Shown in pieces: positions 8,514 to 19,893 of a stretch of DNA of 64,000 bases (positions are counted from its first letter, which is position 1; each line of letters starts with the position of its first letter). Where the stretch lies: positions 1,583,326 through 1,647,325 of the forward strand of contig JAOSKN010000002.1 of assembly GCA_027493525.1 (NCBI GenBank). The letters are read 5' to 3'. The DNA is from Planctomycetota bacterium. Its GTDB lineage: Bacteria; Planctomycetota; SZUA-567; H5-PLA8. The position numbers and the translations under genes are program-made. Under the pieces are notes generated by a model, which worked only from the letters and a program-made list of their open reading frames with translations, made no database searches and had not been told where the DNA came from.

Positions 8514-9062
8514 TCAGGGCTTGTCGTTTTGCTCGAGGCGGAATTCCCAGGGTGGCACGGCGTTTCCGGTCTTCCACAGGCCGCGCCGGGCCGCGCGGGC
8601 TTCCTCTTCCTGCGGCGCGTACTGCGTGCTGTAGCGGCGGTAGGCCCAGGCCCAGCCGGCGCGGACGAGTTCCTCGTTGAGGCAGCGTTCGGTTTGCGGC
8701 GCGTCCGCGGGCGCGTAATAGACCTCGGCGACCAGCCGCCCGTACTCGTCCTTGTCCTTCACGGCGAGGCGGACGGTCCGATCCTTGACGCGCTCGGCGG
8801 CGAAGGCCTTGGCGTCGTCGCCGAAGGGCTGGCGCAGCTCGGGGCAGTCGATCCCGAAGAGCCGGACCTTTTCATGCTGGCCGTTCACGAAGACGCGGAG
8901 CGTGTCGCCGTCGGCGATGCCGGTGACGTCGCCTTCGGCGTGCGGGGGGCGGAGCCCCTTGAAGTAACTGGCGACGAGGATCAGGGCCAGCATCGCCGCG
9001 GTGGCGAGTTGCATGCCGCGGAGGCCGCGCCGGCGCGGGCGGGCAGGAGGCGCGACGTTCAT
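8514..9062 (-). CDS. thermonuclease-like protein (staphylococcal nuclease fold), membrane-anchored or secreted
   Basis: A 182-residue protein with a basic N-terminus and one hydrophobic helix (LATAAMLALILVASYF, residues about 18-33), followed by an SNase domain. The domain shows VTGIADGDTLRVFV, VRLFGIDCPELRQPFG with the catalytic Arg and Asp region, and DKDEYGRLVAEVYY. The closing segment is typical (LVRAGWAWAYRRYS, then RRGLWK). It should cleave DNA or RNA outside the cytoplasm with Ca2+. ATG 9062 is used; the ribosome site is weak, and an internal ATG at 9014 is an alternative. It lies just right of the IS and diverges from the hydrolase at 9161. Confidence 0.88.
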   Translation of the reverse strand: MNVAPPARPRRRGLRGMQLATAAMLALILVASYFKGLRPPHAEGDVTGIADGDTLRVFVNGQHEKVRLFGIDCPELRQPFGDDAKAFAAERVKDRTVRLAVKDKDEYGRLVAEVYYAPADAPQTERCLNEELVRAGWAWAYRRYSTQYAPQEEEARAARRGLWKTGNAVPPWEFRLEQNDKP

Positions 9063-9160
9063 GCGGCGATGCTGACCCGGCGCGCGCGGCTGTCCACCGC
9101 AGAACGCGCGCTTTGCCTGAACGGCTTGGCCCGGATACGCTGGGAACAAAGGAGCTTCCC

Positions 9161-10624
9161 ATGCCCTTGCGTTCACTTGCCCGCCGTGCCGGCGTGGACG
9201 GATTCGTGACCTTCTTCCACGTGCTTCCCGGAGACGCCCCGCGCGGCGCGGAGTGGTCCGCCGAGGGCGTGCGCGCGTGCGCGCCGCTGGACCTGGGGCT
9301 CGATTTCACGCTCCTGCCGCGCAAGCGCGAGGCCGACGGCGGGCGAATTCGAGTGGCGTGCGTTCTGCGCAGCGAAGCCCCGCAGCGCGCGCGCCTGGCG
9401 CTGGGGACGTTCCGCGGCGCGGCGTGGCGGCTCGGCGCGCAGTCCGGGCGCAGTGCGCCCGAGGGCGAGGCGCTTTCCATCGAGCAGGGCGTGTGGGACG
9501 TGGACTTCGCGACCGGCAAGAACGTGCTGGAGGTCGAGTTCGAAGTCGAGAAGGCCAGCGGGCTGGCCTGCGTGCGCCTTTTCGGGCTGACGAAGGAACT
9601 CCGCGTCGAGGTGCCAGAAGAAACCGCATCGGATCCCGACGCGGGCGCGCCGCCGGAGTTCCGCATGCTGAACGCCGCCGGCGCGTTGCAGTTCGAGCCG
9701 GGCGGCGCTCACGCGGCCTGGGCGGCGAAGCTGCGGGACTGGTGGGAGCGGAGCCTGGACCTCGGCGCGCCGGCCGCGCCCGCGGTGCGGGTACTGCGCA
9801 CGGAGGCGCACGCGAACTTCGCGCGGCACGAGCTCCTGATCGCGGTCCCGGGCGGGGTGGAGACGCCGGCGACGCTGCTGATCCCCGAACGGCTGAAAGG
9901 TCCGGCGCCGGCGGTCCTGGCGGCGCACGGGCACGGCCCCGGACGGGGACGGGTGGTCGGCGCGCTGCAGGCCGACGGGCACCGCGACTACGGCGTGCTG
10001 CTGGCCGAGCGCGGGTACGTGGTGCTCGCGCCGGACCTGCGGAACTTCGGCGAGCGCGCCGATCCGCTGGCCAAGGCGGAGCGCTACAAGCGCGACCCGT
10101 GCGACGTGCAGATGATCCGGGGCCTGGCGGCGGGCGCGTGGCCGGCGCAGAGCGAGGCGCGGGAGTGGCGCGCGTGGCTGGACGTGCTGGCCGCGCGGCC
10201 TGAGGTCGATCCCGAGCGGCTGGGCGTGCTGGGGCTCTCGCTGGGCGGGCGCACGACGGGCCTCTGCGCCGCGCTGGACCGGCGCGTCAAGGCCGCCGTC
10301 GTCAGCGGCGCGTTGAACCTGATGCGCGAGCGGGTGCAGTTGGGGCAGGGCTGCGTGAAGTACCTCCTGCCGGGGCTGCTGGCGCAGGCGGACCTGCCGG
10401 AACTCTACGCGCTGGCCGCGCCGCGCGCGCTCTTCTTCGAACTGGGCGCCGACGACGGGACGTCGCCGGAGGTCTTCGCGCAGGAGGCCTTCCGGCGCAT
10501 GGCTGCCGCCTACGAGGCCGCCGGCGCGCGAAGCGAACTGGAGGTTCACGTCTTCGACGGCGGGCATTACTTCAACAGCGCGCGCGCGCTGCCATGGCTC
10601 GACGCGCGGCTGAAGCCGGCGTAG
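9161..10624 (+). CDS. alpha/beta hydrolase with N-terminal accessory domain (dienelactone-hydrolase/acetylesterase-like)
   Basis: The 487-residue protein has an N-terminal region of about 210 residues rich in beta strands, then an alpha/beta hydrolase core. The core begins ELLIAVPGGVETPATLLIP and has an AAHGHG oxyanion segment. The nucleophile elbow is GVLGLSLGGRTTG, the acid loop is FELGADDGTSPE, and the His is in FDGGHYFNSA near the end. This arrangement fits carboxyl-esterases related to Abhydrolase_7 and acetyl-xylan esterase families. There is no signal peptide. ATG 9161 has AAAGGAG 6 nt upstream. The hydrolase at 36860 is of the same broad kind. Confidence 0.85.
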   Translation: MPLRSLARRAGVDGFVTFFHVLPGDAPRGAEWSAEGVRACAPLDLGLDFTLLPRKREADGGRIRVACVLRSEAPQRARLALGTFRGAAWRLGAQSGRSAPEGEALSIEQGVWDVDFATGKNVLEVEFEVEKASGLACVRLFGLTKELRVEVPEETASDPDAGAPPEFRMLNAAGALQFEPGGAHAAWAAKLRDWWERSLDLGAPAAPAVRVLRTEAHANFARHELLIAVPGGVETPATLLIPERLKGPAPAVLAAHGHGPGRGRVVGALQADGHRDYGVLLAERGYVVLAPDLRNFGERADPLAKAERYKRDPCDVQMIRGLAAGAWPAQSEAREWRAWLDVLAARPEVDPERLGVLGLSLGGRTTGLCAALDRRVKAAVVSGALNLMRERVQLGQGCVKYLLPGLLAQADLPELYALAAPRALFFELGADDGTSPEVFAQEAFRRMAAAYEAAGARSELEVHVFDGGHYFNSARALPWLDARLKPA

Positions 10625-10701
10625 CGCGCTTTACCGTTCCTCGCGCAGCGTTTACTGTTAGGCGGTCGTCCGAGCGGTCCCGCATCGAAGCGAGGTTCCC
10701 C

Positions 10702-11253
10702 ATGGCCAGCGGCGCGTCTTCCCTCGAGTTCCACGGCACGACGGTCGTTGGCGTCCTGCGCGGCGGGCAGGTGGCGCTGGGCGGGGACGGGCAGGTCTCG
10801 CTGGGCCAGACGGTGCTGAAAGCCTCGGCGCTGAAGGTGCGGAAACTGAAGGGCGAGAAGCTGGCCGGCTTCGCGGGCTCCACCGCCGACGCCTTCGCGC
10901 TGCTGGAGCGCTTCGAGGGCAAGCTGGAGGAGCACAAAGGCAACCTGCGGCGCGCGGCGGTGGAACTGGCGAAGCTCTGGCGCACCGACCGGATGCTGCG
11001 GCGGCTGGAGGCGATGCTGGTGGTGGCCGACCGCGAGGCGCTGATCCTGATCACCGGCAACGGGGACGTGCTGGAGCCCGACGACGGGATCGTCGCGGTG
11101 GGTTCGGGCGGCGCCTACGCGCTGGCGGCGGCGCGCGCGCTCTCGAAGCACACCGGGCTGGCGCCGAAGGCGATCGTGACCGAGGCGCTGAAGGAGGCCG
11201 CCGCGATCTGCGTGTACACCAACGAGCGGATCGTGGTCGAGGAACTCGCGTAG
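10702..11253 (+). CDS. hslV: ATP-dependent protease catalytic subunit HslV
   Basis: This is the threonine peptidase of the HslUV (ClpQY) protease. The 183-residue precursor carries a 12-residue propeptide before TTVVGVLRGGQVALGGDGQVS, so Thr13 becomes the N-terminal nucleophile after processing. Other family signatures include KVRKL, GFAGSTADAF and GSGGAYALAAARAL. The gene ends 42 bp before hslU, the usual order, and the two form an ATP-dependent double-ring complex in the cytoplasm. Confidence 0.97.
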   Translation: MASGASSLEFHGTTVVGVLRGGQVALGGDGQVSLGQTVLKASALKVRKLKGEKLAGFAGSTADAFALLERFEGKLEEHKGNLRRAAVELAKLWRTDRMLRRLEAMLVVADREALILITGNGDVLEPDDGIVAVGSGGAYALAAARALSKHTGLAPKAIVTEALKEAAAICVYTNERIVVEELA

Positions 11254-11295
11254 CGCGGCCGCGCCGCTTGTCGAACCATGCAACCGGAGCCGGCG

Positions 11296-12690
<1,395 letters not shown>

Positions 12691-12810
12691 TAGCTTGAAT
12701 CCGCTGCGGGCAATTCCGTCGCAATTTGGCGTGGGACCGCGGCCTTGGCTGGTGTACGTAGGCTTGGTGATCTAGACAACCGCTCACTCGATGTCTGTGG
12801 GGAGATTCCG

Positions 12811-14970
12811 GTGCTTAGACCTAAGTCCATAATCGGCTTCATGTTGCTTGGTTCGATCCTGGCCGGGTCGGGCGTTCGGGCCCTGGAGCCGGTTCCGACC
12901 GTCCCGCCGCCGAAGAGCTGGGAAAACTTCGTCGTGCTGGTCTGGCAGTTCCAGACCGAACTGCCTCGGGACAAGGCCTTGTACGAGTCCGTGAACCTGA
13001 AGGGCTTTCACATCGACTATGTGGATCCGAGGCTTCAGACTTTCGCGAAGGAGTCAGGCTGGCCGTATTACGTCGATCACGCGGCAAGGAAGGGCTACCT
13101 GCATCTGCGCGACAAGGACGTGGACCCGATAATGGCGCAGTTCAAGAAGTCGAAGCAGGCGCTTCCGCGGCCGAACAGCCTGGCCGATCCGAAGACGGTG
13201 GAGACGATGAAGGCCAACCTGAAGGCGAGCATCGGCGCGGCGAAGGGCGGCGCGGCGGTGGCGTACGCCTACGACGACGAGATCAGCACGGGTAGCTTCG
13301 CCTCTCCGGTGGAGACCGACGCCGGTCCGCAGGGGCTGGCGTATTACCGCAAGTACCTCAAGGAGCTGTACGGGGGAGATCGGCAGGCTGAACGAGCAGT
13401 ACGGAACTTCGCACGCAAGCTTCGACGCGATCGGGGCGCAATCGTACGAGCAGTTCCGGAAGGCGCTTCAGCCGGCCGGCCTGGGTAAGGTGAACCTCAG
13501 CGCGTGGTGCGACTGGCGCAGCGCGAACGACAGCCTCTTTGCCGAGACGATCGCGGACCTGACGCGCTACGCCAACGAGCAGGATCCCGGCGTGCCGGCC
13601 GGCGCGGTGGGGCTGGGCACGCCCGCGGCCTTCGGGGGGTACGACTACCGCAAGATCACGAAGGCGATGCAGTGGATGGAGGCCTACGACATCGGGGGAG
13701 CAACGAGCTGCTGCGCAGCTTCTGGGGCCAGAAGCGCCCGCACGTCCAGACCTTCTTCTCGAGCAAGGACCCGAAGAAGGATACGTGGTTCCTCTGGTAT
13801 TACCTCGTTCACGGCGACCGCGGCGTGATCTGCTGGCCCGAGGGCTGGTTCAAGAACGGCGAGGTGGCCCCGTACATCAAGCCGCTGGCGGAGACCTTCA
13901 AAGAGGTGCAGGGGCCGGTCTCGAAGCACGTCGTCGACGCGGAGTTCGCGCACGATCCGGTGGCGATCTATTACTCGCACCCGAGCGTGCAGGCGACCTG
14001 GGCGCTGGACGCGGCGACGCACGGCGGAACCTGGGTGAACCGCTCCAGTTCGATGGAGAACTCCCACGGGACGTGCAGCCTGACGCGCGTGGCGTGGCTG
14101 AAGACCCTGGAGGATCTCGGCATCCAGGGCCGGTTCATCCACCAGGACCATCTGCTCGACGGGGTGCTGGCGAAGGATAAGTACAAGGTGCTGCTGCTGC
14201 CGCGCGTGGTCTGCCTCTCCGACGAAGAGGCCAAGGCGATCCGCGCCTTCGCGGAGGCCGGCGGCACGGTGCTCGCCGACCAGCTCTGCGGGGTCTTCGA
14301 CGAGCACGGCAAGTCGCGCGCCAAAGGAGCGCTGGACGACCTCTTCGGGGTCAAGCGCGACCTGAGCAAGGGCATCCTCAACGGCCAGACGCTCACCGAG
14401 GTCGACTGCGAGAAGGGCTACAAGGGGCTGGACGAGAAGAACTGGACGCACGGCGAACTCTTCAAGGGCCTTGCGGTCTTCGAGCCGGGGCTGGCCGCGG
14501 ACGGCGGCGAAGCGCTGGACAAGGCCGGCGAGGTCCCCGTGCGCGTGAAGAAAGGCTCGGCCGTCTGCCTGAACCTCTCCCCGATCGGCTACATGCTGAC
14601 GCGCGCGAAAGCCGGGAATCCCGAGTGGCTGGCGTTCGTCTCCGGGATCCTGAAGGACGCCGGCGTGACGCCCCGCGTAGCGCTGAAGGTGAACGGGGAG
14701 GCCCCGCGGATGGTCGAGACGCTCTTCTGGAAGAACGGCGAGAAGACGACGTTCTGCGTGATCCGCAACATCGAGCGGAAGGCCTCGATCACCGGGTTCG
14801 GGTCCTCCGAAGGCGACGTGGGGGACGGCGCGGTGAAGCTCACTTTCACCTTTGCGAAGGCGGTCAAGGGGCTCAAGAACGAGCGCACGGGCAAGGAACT
14901 GGGCGACGGGGCGGAGTTCAGCGACGACTGGACGCCTTGGGAGGCGAACGTGTACACGTTCACGCCGTAA
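12811..14970 (+). pseudogene. secreted glycosidase-like protein with beta-galactosidase-trimerisation-like domain; two compensating frameshifts
   Basis: GTG 12811, 7 nt after GGGGAG, starts a signal peptide (SIIGFMLLGSILAGSGVRA) and a protein of about 720 residues. The middle resembles the catalytic barrel of GH42-like enzymes (YAYDDEIS, LSAWCDWR). Residues around 450-520 (VLLLPRVVCLSDEEAKAIR, then AEAGGTVLAD) match the GATase-like beta-galactosidase trimerisation domain. The frame breaks twice, at the G5 runs 13372-13376 (one G too many) and 13694-13698 (one too few). Correcting both yields one continuous protein. The gene looks functional apart from these. It stands alone; the first 300 bp are lower in G+C than the rest. 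The exact glycosidase family and substrate are unknown. Confidence 0.75.
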
Positions 14971-15033
14971 TCGCGGCTCGTGCAGGTTATTCAGCGCCTT
15001 GCGGGCGATCCCTGCAAGGCGCTTTCCTTTGAC

Positions 15034-15414
15034 CTACAACACATCCACTTCGACGGTGTCGCCGTCCTTCAAGCCGTAGGTGGAACGCAAGTGGACGTCG
15101 GTGGCAATCTCCAGCAGCTTCGGCGGCGCGGGTTCGGCGGGGTTGCGCGAGATCGGGCGCAGGATGAACGCCCGGCGCCCGAAGATGCGGCAGGGCGCGA
15201 TATTGACGGTGACCTCGCCGCCGTACTCCCGCTTATCCAACTGGATGGTCTGTGGAGGCAGGTCGTAGGGCTCTTCCAGCCAGACGTTCAGGGTTCCGGG
15301 GTAGAGCGTCATGCCCGTCTTGGCGCGGTAATGGCCCTCGAGCTTCGCGATCCAGCGGGCGAAGTCGCCAACGCCCGTGGCCACGCTGCCGCGCACGATT
15401 CGCCAAGCGCCCAT
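15034..15414 (-). CDS. CTP-dependent (archaeal-type) riboflavin kinase, DUF120 family
   Basis: A 126-residue protein reads GVGDFARWIAK near residue 14, TLYPGTLNVWL near 36, GRRAFILRP near 80 and ends YGLKDGDTVEVDVL. These are the signatures of the DUF120 riboflavin kinases described from archaea (MJ0056 type). Those enzymes phosphorylate riboflavin to FMN using CTP. Bacteria usually use the unrelated RibF, so either the genome has both or this replaces it. It ends a long minus-strand run and begins one base after the radC stop. The assignment rests on motif match only. Confidence 0.82.
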   Translation of the reverse strand: MGAWRIVRGSVATGVGDFARWIAKLEGHYRAKTGMTLYPGTLNVWLEEPYDLPPQTIQLDKREYGGEVTVNIAPCRIFGRRAFILRPISRNPAEPAPPKLLEIATDVHLRSTYGLKDGDTVEVDVL

Positions 15415-15415
15415 C

Positions 15416-16462
15416 TCAAAGCAACCCTTCTTCGACGAAGCTGGTAAACGCGCCGTCGCCGACGACGACGTGGTCGAGGAGGCGGATGCCGAGGAGTTCG
15501 GCGGCGTCCTTGAGCCGCTTCGTCAGGAGCTTGTCGGCGCGGCTGGGCTTGGGGTCGCCGCTGGGGTGGTTGTGGACGACGGCGACGGCCGCCGCGCCCA
15601 GGCGGATCGCCGGGTTGAAGACCTCGCGGGGGTGGACGAGGGCTTCGGTGAGGCTGCCTTCGCTGACCTGTTCCTCGCCCAGCAGGCGGTTCTTCTGATC
15701 CAGGCAGGTGACGTAGAAGCGTTCCTTTTTCAGGTCGCGCAGGCGCAGCCGGTAGTGCTCGAAGAAGTCCGCGCCGCGCGCGAAGACCTTGCCGTGCGCG
15801 GCGTGTTCCTCGGTCCAGAGCCTGAAGAGTTCCGCGGCGGCGCGAACGCGCGCGACGGCCGGGTCGCCGAAGCCGGCCTCGCGGAGCTTCGCCGCGGACG
15901 CCGCCAGCACGCCGCGGACGCCGCCGAGGGCCTTGAGCGCGGCCGCCGCGCGAGCCTGAGCGCGGGCGCCGCCGCGCCCCTCGCCGGCCAGCAGGGCCAG
16001 CACGTCGGCGGCGGCCGGCGGGACGGCCCGGCCGTTCTCCGCATCGGCCTCAGAGTGGAGTTCCCGGGCGCCGCGCCCGAGGAAGCGGCAGCTTTCGGCG
16101 AGCGGGCATTTCTCGCATCGCGGCGCGTCGCCGCAGACGCCTTCGTCCAGCGCGCCGTACTCGCCCCGCGCGAAGGCCCCGAGCCAGGCGCCGATGACGC
16201 CGGGGGCTTCGCCCGTCGCGCGCGCGAGGCGGGCGAGGTGTTCGGCGTAGGCCGCGCGCCGCTCGGATTCGGAGTCGTCGGCATCGAGGCTCCCGAAGCG
16301 GACCAGGAAGCGCTCGACGGCCGGTTCGGGCGGTGGCGCCTGCCCGTCGCTCAGCGTGTTCCGCCAGCGGCGAAGCGCCGGGGCCAGCGCGCGGCCCGCG
16401 CCGGCGCGGACGGCCTGTTGCAGCGCCTTCAACCAGGCGGCCGGATCGCGCGCGGGATTCAC
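15416..16462 (-). CDS. RadC-like MPN/JAB protein with N-terminal iron-sulfur-type cysteine cluster
   Basis: The C-terminal 120 residues are a RadC domain: EEQVSEGSLTEALVHPREVF supplies the Glu, and HNHPSGDPKPSRAD is the JAB metal motif. The N-terminal 230 residues are unusual. They contain C110-x5-C116-x2-C119-x5-C125, like the [4Fe-4S] loop of endonuclease III/MutY glycosylases, followed by helix-hairpin-helix-like repeats typical of RadC. The start is a GTG whose first bases overlap the hpt stop (GTGA). RadC's biochemical role is unsettled; the cluster suggests DNA binding. The fusion could also be a degenerate EndoIII-like domain, as I see no catalytic Lys/Asp motif. Confidence 0.85.
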   Translation of the reverse strand: MNPARDPAAWLKALQQAVRAGAGRALAPALRRWRNTLSDGQAPPPEPAVERFLVRFGSLDADDSESERRAAYAEHLARLARATGEAPGVIGAWLGAFARGEYGALDEGVCGDAPRCEKCPLAESCRFLGRGARELHSEADAENGRAVPPAAADVLALLAGEGRGGARAQARAAAALKALGGVRGVLAASAAKLREAGFGDPAVARVRAAAELFRLWTEEHAAHGKVFARGADFFEHYRLRLRDLKKERFYVTCLDQKNRLLGEEQVSEGSLTEALVHPREVFNPAIRLGAAAVAVVHNHPSGDPKPSRADKLLTKRLKDAAELLGIRLLDHVVVGDGAFTSFVEEGLL

Positions 16463-17052
16463 CGGCGCGCCCTCGCGCCGCGGCGCCGGGCGGGCTTCAC
16501 CGCCCAGAGATCCGGGACGTGCCGGAACTTCCCCGCGTGGTCCATGCCGTAGCCGGCGACGAATTCGGGGCCGATCTCGAAGCCCACGTAGTCCGCGCGC
16601 ACGGCCCGCGCGCCGCCGGCCTTGCGCTTCAACAGCACGCAGACCTTCACCCGCGCCGCGCCGCGCGCCTTCAGGTGCCGGACGAGGTATTTCAGAGTCA
16701 GGCCGGAATCGAGGATGTCGTCGACGAGCACGACGGTGCGCCCGTGGAGGTCGAGGGCCTGGTCGAGGTCCTGGAGCAGGAGCACGCGGCCGCGGCTGCG
16801 GGTCGCGGCACCGTAGCTCTCGCAGCGCAGGAAGGCGACTTCCAGGCCCGTCGAGTGCGGGACATGGCGGAGCAGGTCGGCGGCGAAGACGAAGGCGCCC
16901 TGCAGGACGACGACGGCGACGGGGCGTTCGCGGGGCTTCAGCGCGCGCGCCAGTTCGGCGCCCAACTCGGCGACGCGGGCCTGGAGGGTTTCGCGCGCGA
17001 GGACCGGCGCGTAGCCGGCGGGCGGGCGGCGCGCGGCATCCGGCCGGGCCAT
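16459..17052 (-). CDS. hpt: hypoxanthine phosphoribosyltransferase
   Basis: The 197-residue protein should salvage hypoxanthine and guanine to IMP and GMP with PRPP. The PRPP loop is VVLVDDILDSGLTL. Upstream are VVVLQGAFVFAADLLRH and a flexible-loop region, and the purine-contacting end is DYVGFEIGPEFVAGYGMDHAG followed by RHVPDLW. It starts two bases after the moxR stop and overlaps radC by four bases. A basic C-terminal tail (ARRRGARARR) goes beyond the usual family length. Confidence 0.95.
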   Translation of the reverse strand: MARPDAARRPPAGYAPVLARETLQARVAELGAELARALKPRERPVAVVVLQGAFVFAADLLRHVPHSTGLEVAFLRCESYGAATRSRGRVLLLQDLDQALDLHGRTVVLVDDILDSGLTLKYLVRHLKARGAARVKVCVLLKRKAGGARAVRADYVGFEIGPEFVAGYGMDHAGKFRHVPDLWAVKPARRRGARARR

Positions 17053-17054
17053 GG

Positions 17055-18052
<998 letters not shown>

Positions 18053-18056
<4 letters not shown>

Positions 18057-18778
18057 GCGCAGCCCACCGCGAGCAGGCGCTTCATTTCTCGGACGGCCTG
18101 GCCGAGGCCGACAAAGATCGCGCGGGCGACAATGGCGTGTCCGATGTTCAGTTCGCGCATGCCTTCCAGGCTCGCGACGGGTCCGACGTTGCGGTAGTTG
18201 AGCCCGTGCCCGGCATGGAGCTTGAGGCCCAGCGCGCGGGCCGCCTCGCCGGCGCGGACGAGCTTGGCGAGTTCCTTCGCGCGGGCCTTCTCCGTGCGGG
18301 CGTTGGCGTACGAGCCGGTATGGAGTTCGACGGCCGGCGCGCCGGACTTCGCGGCGGCCTCGAGCTGGCGCGGGTCGGGGTCGATGAAGAGGCTGACTTC
18401 GATGCCTCTGCCGCGCAGGCGCTCGACGGCCCGCGCGACGCGCGCGTAGCTTCCGGCCACGTCGAGCCCGCCTTCGGTGGTGACCTCCTGGCGCTTCTCG
18501 GGGACGAGGCAGGCGCAGTGCGGCTTCCAGGCGCAGGCGAGCCTGACGATCGCCGGGGCGACGGCCATTTCGAGATTCAGGCGGGTTTGGATCGTCTCGA
18601 GGAGCAGACGCACGTCGCGGTCCTGGATGTGGCGGCGGTCCTCGCGCAGGTGGACGGTGATCTGGTCGGCGCCGGCGAGTTCGCACTGCGCGGCGGCCCA
18701 GACGGGATCGGGCTCGTAGGTCCGGCGCGCCTGGCGGACGGTGGCGACGTGGTCGATGTTGACGCCCAGTTCCGGCAT
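18053..18778 (-). CDS. pdxJ: pyridoxine 5'-phosphate synthase
   Basis: PdxJ condenses 1-deoxy-xylulose 5-phosphate with 3-amino-2-oxopropyl phosphate to make pyridoxine 5'-phosphate. The 241-residue protein begins LGVNIDHVATVRQARRT and contains DQITVHLREDRRHI, CLVPEKRQEVTTEGGLD and the closing HAGHGLNYRNV. It ends with NIGHAIVARAIFVGLGQAV. All family landmarks are present at the usual length. It starts five bases after ybbR and overlaps moxR by four. Confidence 0.97.
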
Positions 18779-18783
18779 CGCGG

Positions 18784-19812
18784 TCAATCCCCGTTCAGGT
18801 TCCCGGTCAGCACGCCGCGGACCTTGACCGACGGCAGGCGCTCGCCCTCGGGCCCCAGCACGCCGATGCGCGGCGGCGCGACGACCTTGACTTGCAGCGT
18901 GCGCTCCTCGAAGACCTCGTGCGCCGGGCGCTGAAGATCCCACTCGGCCGGCCATTCCACGTACACGCGGAGATCGGCTTTGGTGACGTTGGCGATGTCC
19001 TCCGCGGTCCCGCGCACGCGGACCGAGACCGAGCGCGGCGCGGCGGACATGGCGGCGCCCTGGGGCGTGAGGAAGTATACGGGAACGTCCTTGAAGTCCT
19101 TGGTGTAATTCGTGCGTTCGAAGATGACCTGGACCCTGACCTTCTCCTCGCAGCTCAAGTGGACCGTCTGGTCGCCGACCTCGACCGTCGGCGCGATGCC
19201 GACCTCGACGGTGAATTCGCGGTTCTTGCCCCCGATATCGATCGGCTCGGTCAGGACGTAGGGGAGGGTGGAGAGGTCCTGGAGCGCCTCGACGGTGACC
19301 TGCTGGGGTTCGACGCGCTTGTCCACGGTGTACTCGGGCGGGGGCTCGCCCTTCAAGCGCGGCTGGACCTGGACGAGCTTGCGGGAGACCTGGAAGAGGC
19401 GCACGTCCACGTCTTCGGGGCGCACGTTCACGACGCTCAGGCCTTCCACGCCTTCGATCTCGATGACCTCGCTGCCCAGCGAAAGGCGCTGGTCGCCGGC
19501 CTGGAGCTTGGAAAGGAGCGGTTTGAGGTGCACGCGCAGGTTCTCGGCGCCGAGGTACTGGAGCTTGCGGCGCGGCCCGCGGACGCGAATGTGCAGCGCG
19601 GGCCAGCGCTGGTCGGCGGCGAAGCGCGCGCCGGGCGGCGGCTGGAGTTCGGTCGCGGGGATGTTCACCGAGAGTTCGCGCTCGTCGGTCAGCTCCCCGT
19701 CGATGTAGAACCAGTAGAGGGTGGCGAGGATCATGCAGAAGATCTTGAGCAGCCAGTCTTCGAGGAAGACGGCGCGGAGGAAGCGCAGGAAGAGGGTGCC
19801 TTTGCCGGCCAT
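18784..19812 (-). CDS. YbbR-domain protein, likely CdaR-type regulator of CdaA
   Basis: The 342-residue protein has one N-terminal membrane helix (WLLKIFCMILATLYWFYI, residues about 20-37). It is followed by an extracytoplasmic region of repeated YbbR beta domains, each with a pattern such as VRVRGPRRKL or VNIPATEL. In Firmicutes the YbbR protein CdaR binds the diadenylate cyclase CdaA and tunes c-di-AMP synthesis. Here it follows cdaA directly on the same strand, 81 bp downstream, supporting the same pairing. ATG 19812 is the only good start. Confidence 0.92.
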   Translation of the reverse strand: MAGKGTLFLRFLRAVFLEDWLLKIFCMILATLYWFYIDGELTDERELSVNIPATELQPPPGARFAADQRWPALHIRVRGPRRKLQYLGAENLRVHLKPLLSKLQAGDQRLSLGSEVIEIEGVEGLSVVNVRPEDVDVRLFQVSRKLVQVQPRLKGEPPPEYTVDKRVEPQQVTVEALQDLSTLPYVLTEPIDIGGKNREFTVEVGIAPTVEVGDQTVHLSCEEKVRVQVIFERTNYTKDFKDVPVYFLTPQGAAMSAAPRSVSVRVRGTAEDIANVTKADLRVYVEWPAEWDLQRPAHEVFEERTLQVKVVAPPRIGVLGPEGERLPSVKVRGVLTGNLNGD

Positions 19813-19854
19813 CGCGATGCTCCCGTCGCCTGGCTGCCCGTCGAATCAGGGCCG

Positions 19855-19871
19855 GCGGGCGAGTCGCCCGC
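19855..19871. repeat. short palindrome GCGGGCGAGTCGCCCGC between cdaA and ybbR
   Basis: A perfect-armed hairpin (GCGGGCG arms, tight turn) sits in the 81-bp spacer of this operon. A near-identical palindrome occurs at 31244-31260, 11 kb away, with a TC turn in place of AG. The shared sequence suggests a dispersed element rather than a locus-specific attenuator, though a hairpin here could still modulate ybbR expression. Confidence 0.7.
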
Positions 19872-19893
19872 GCTACGCCCTTTACCCGCGACC

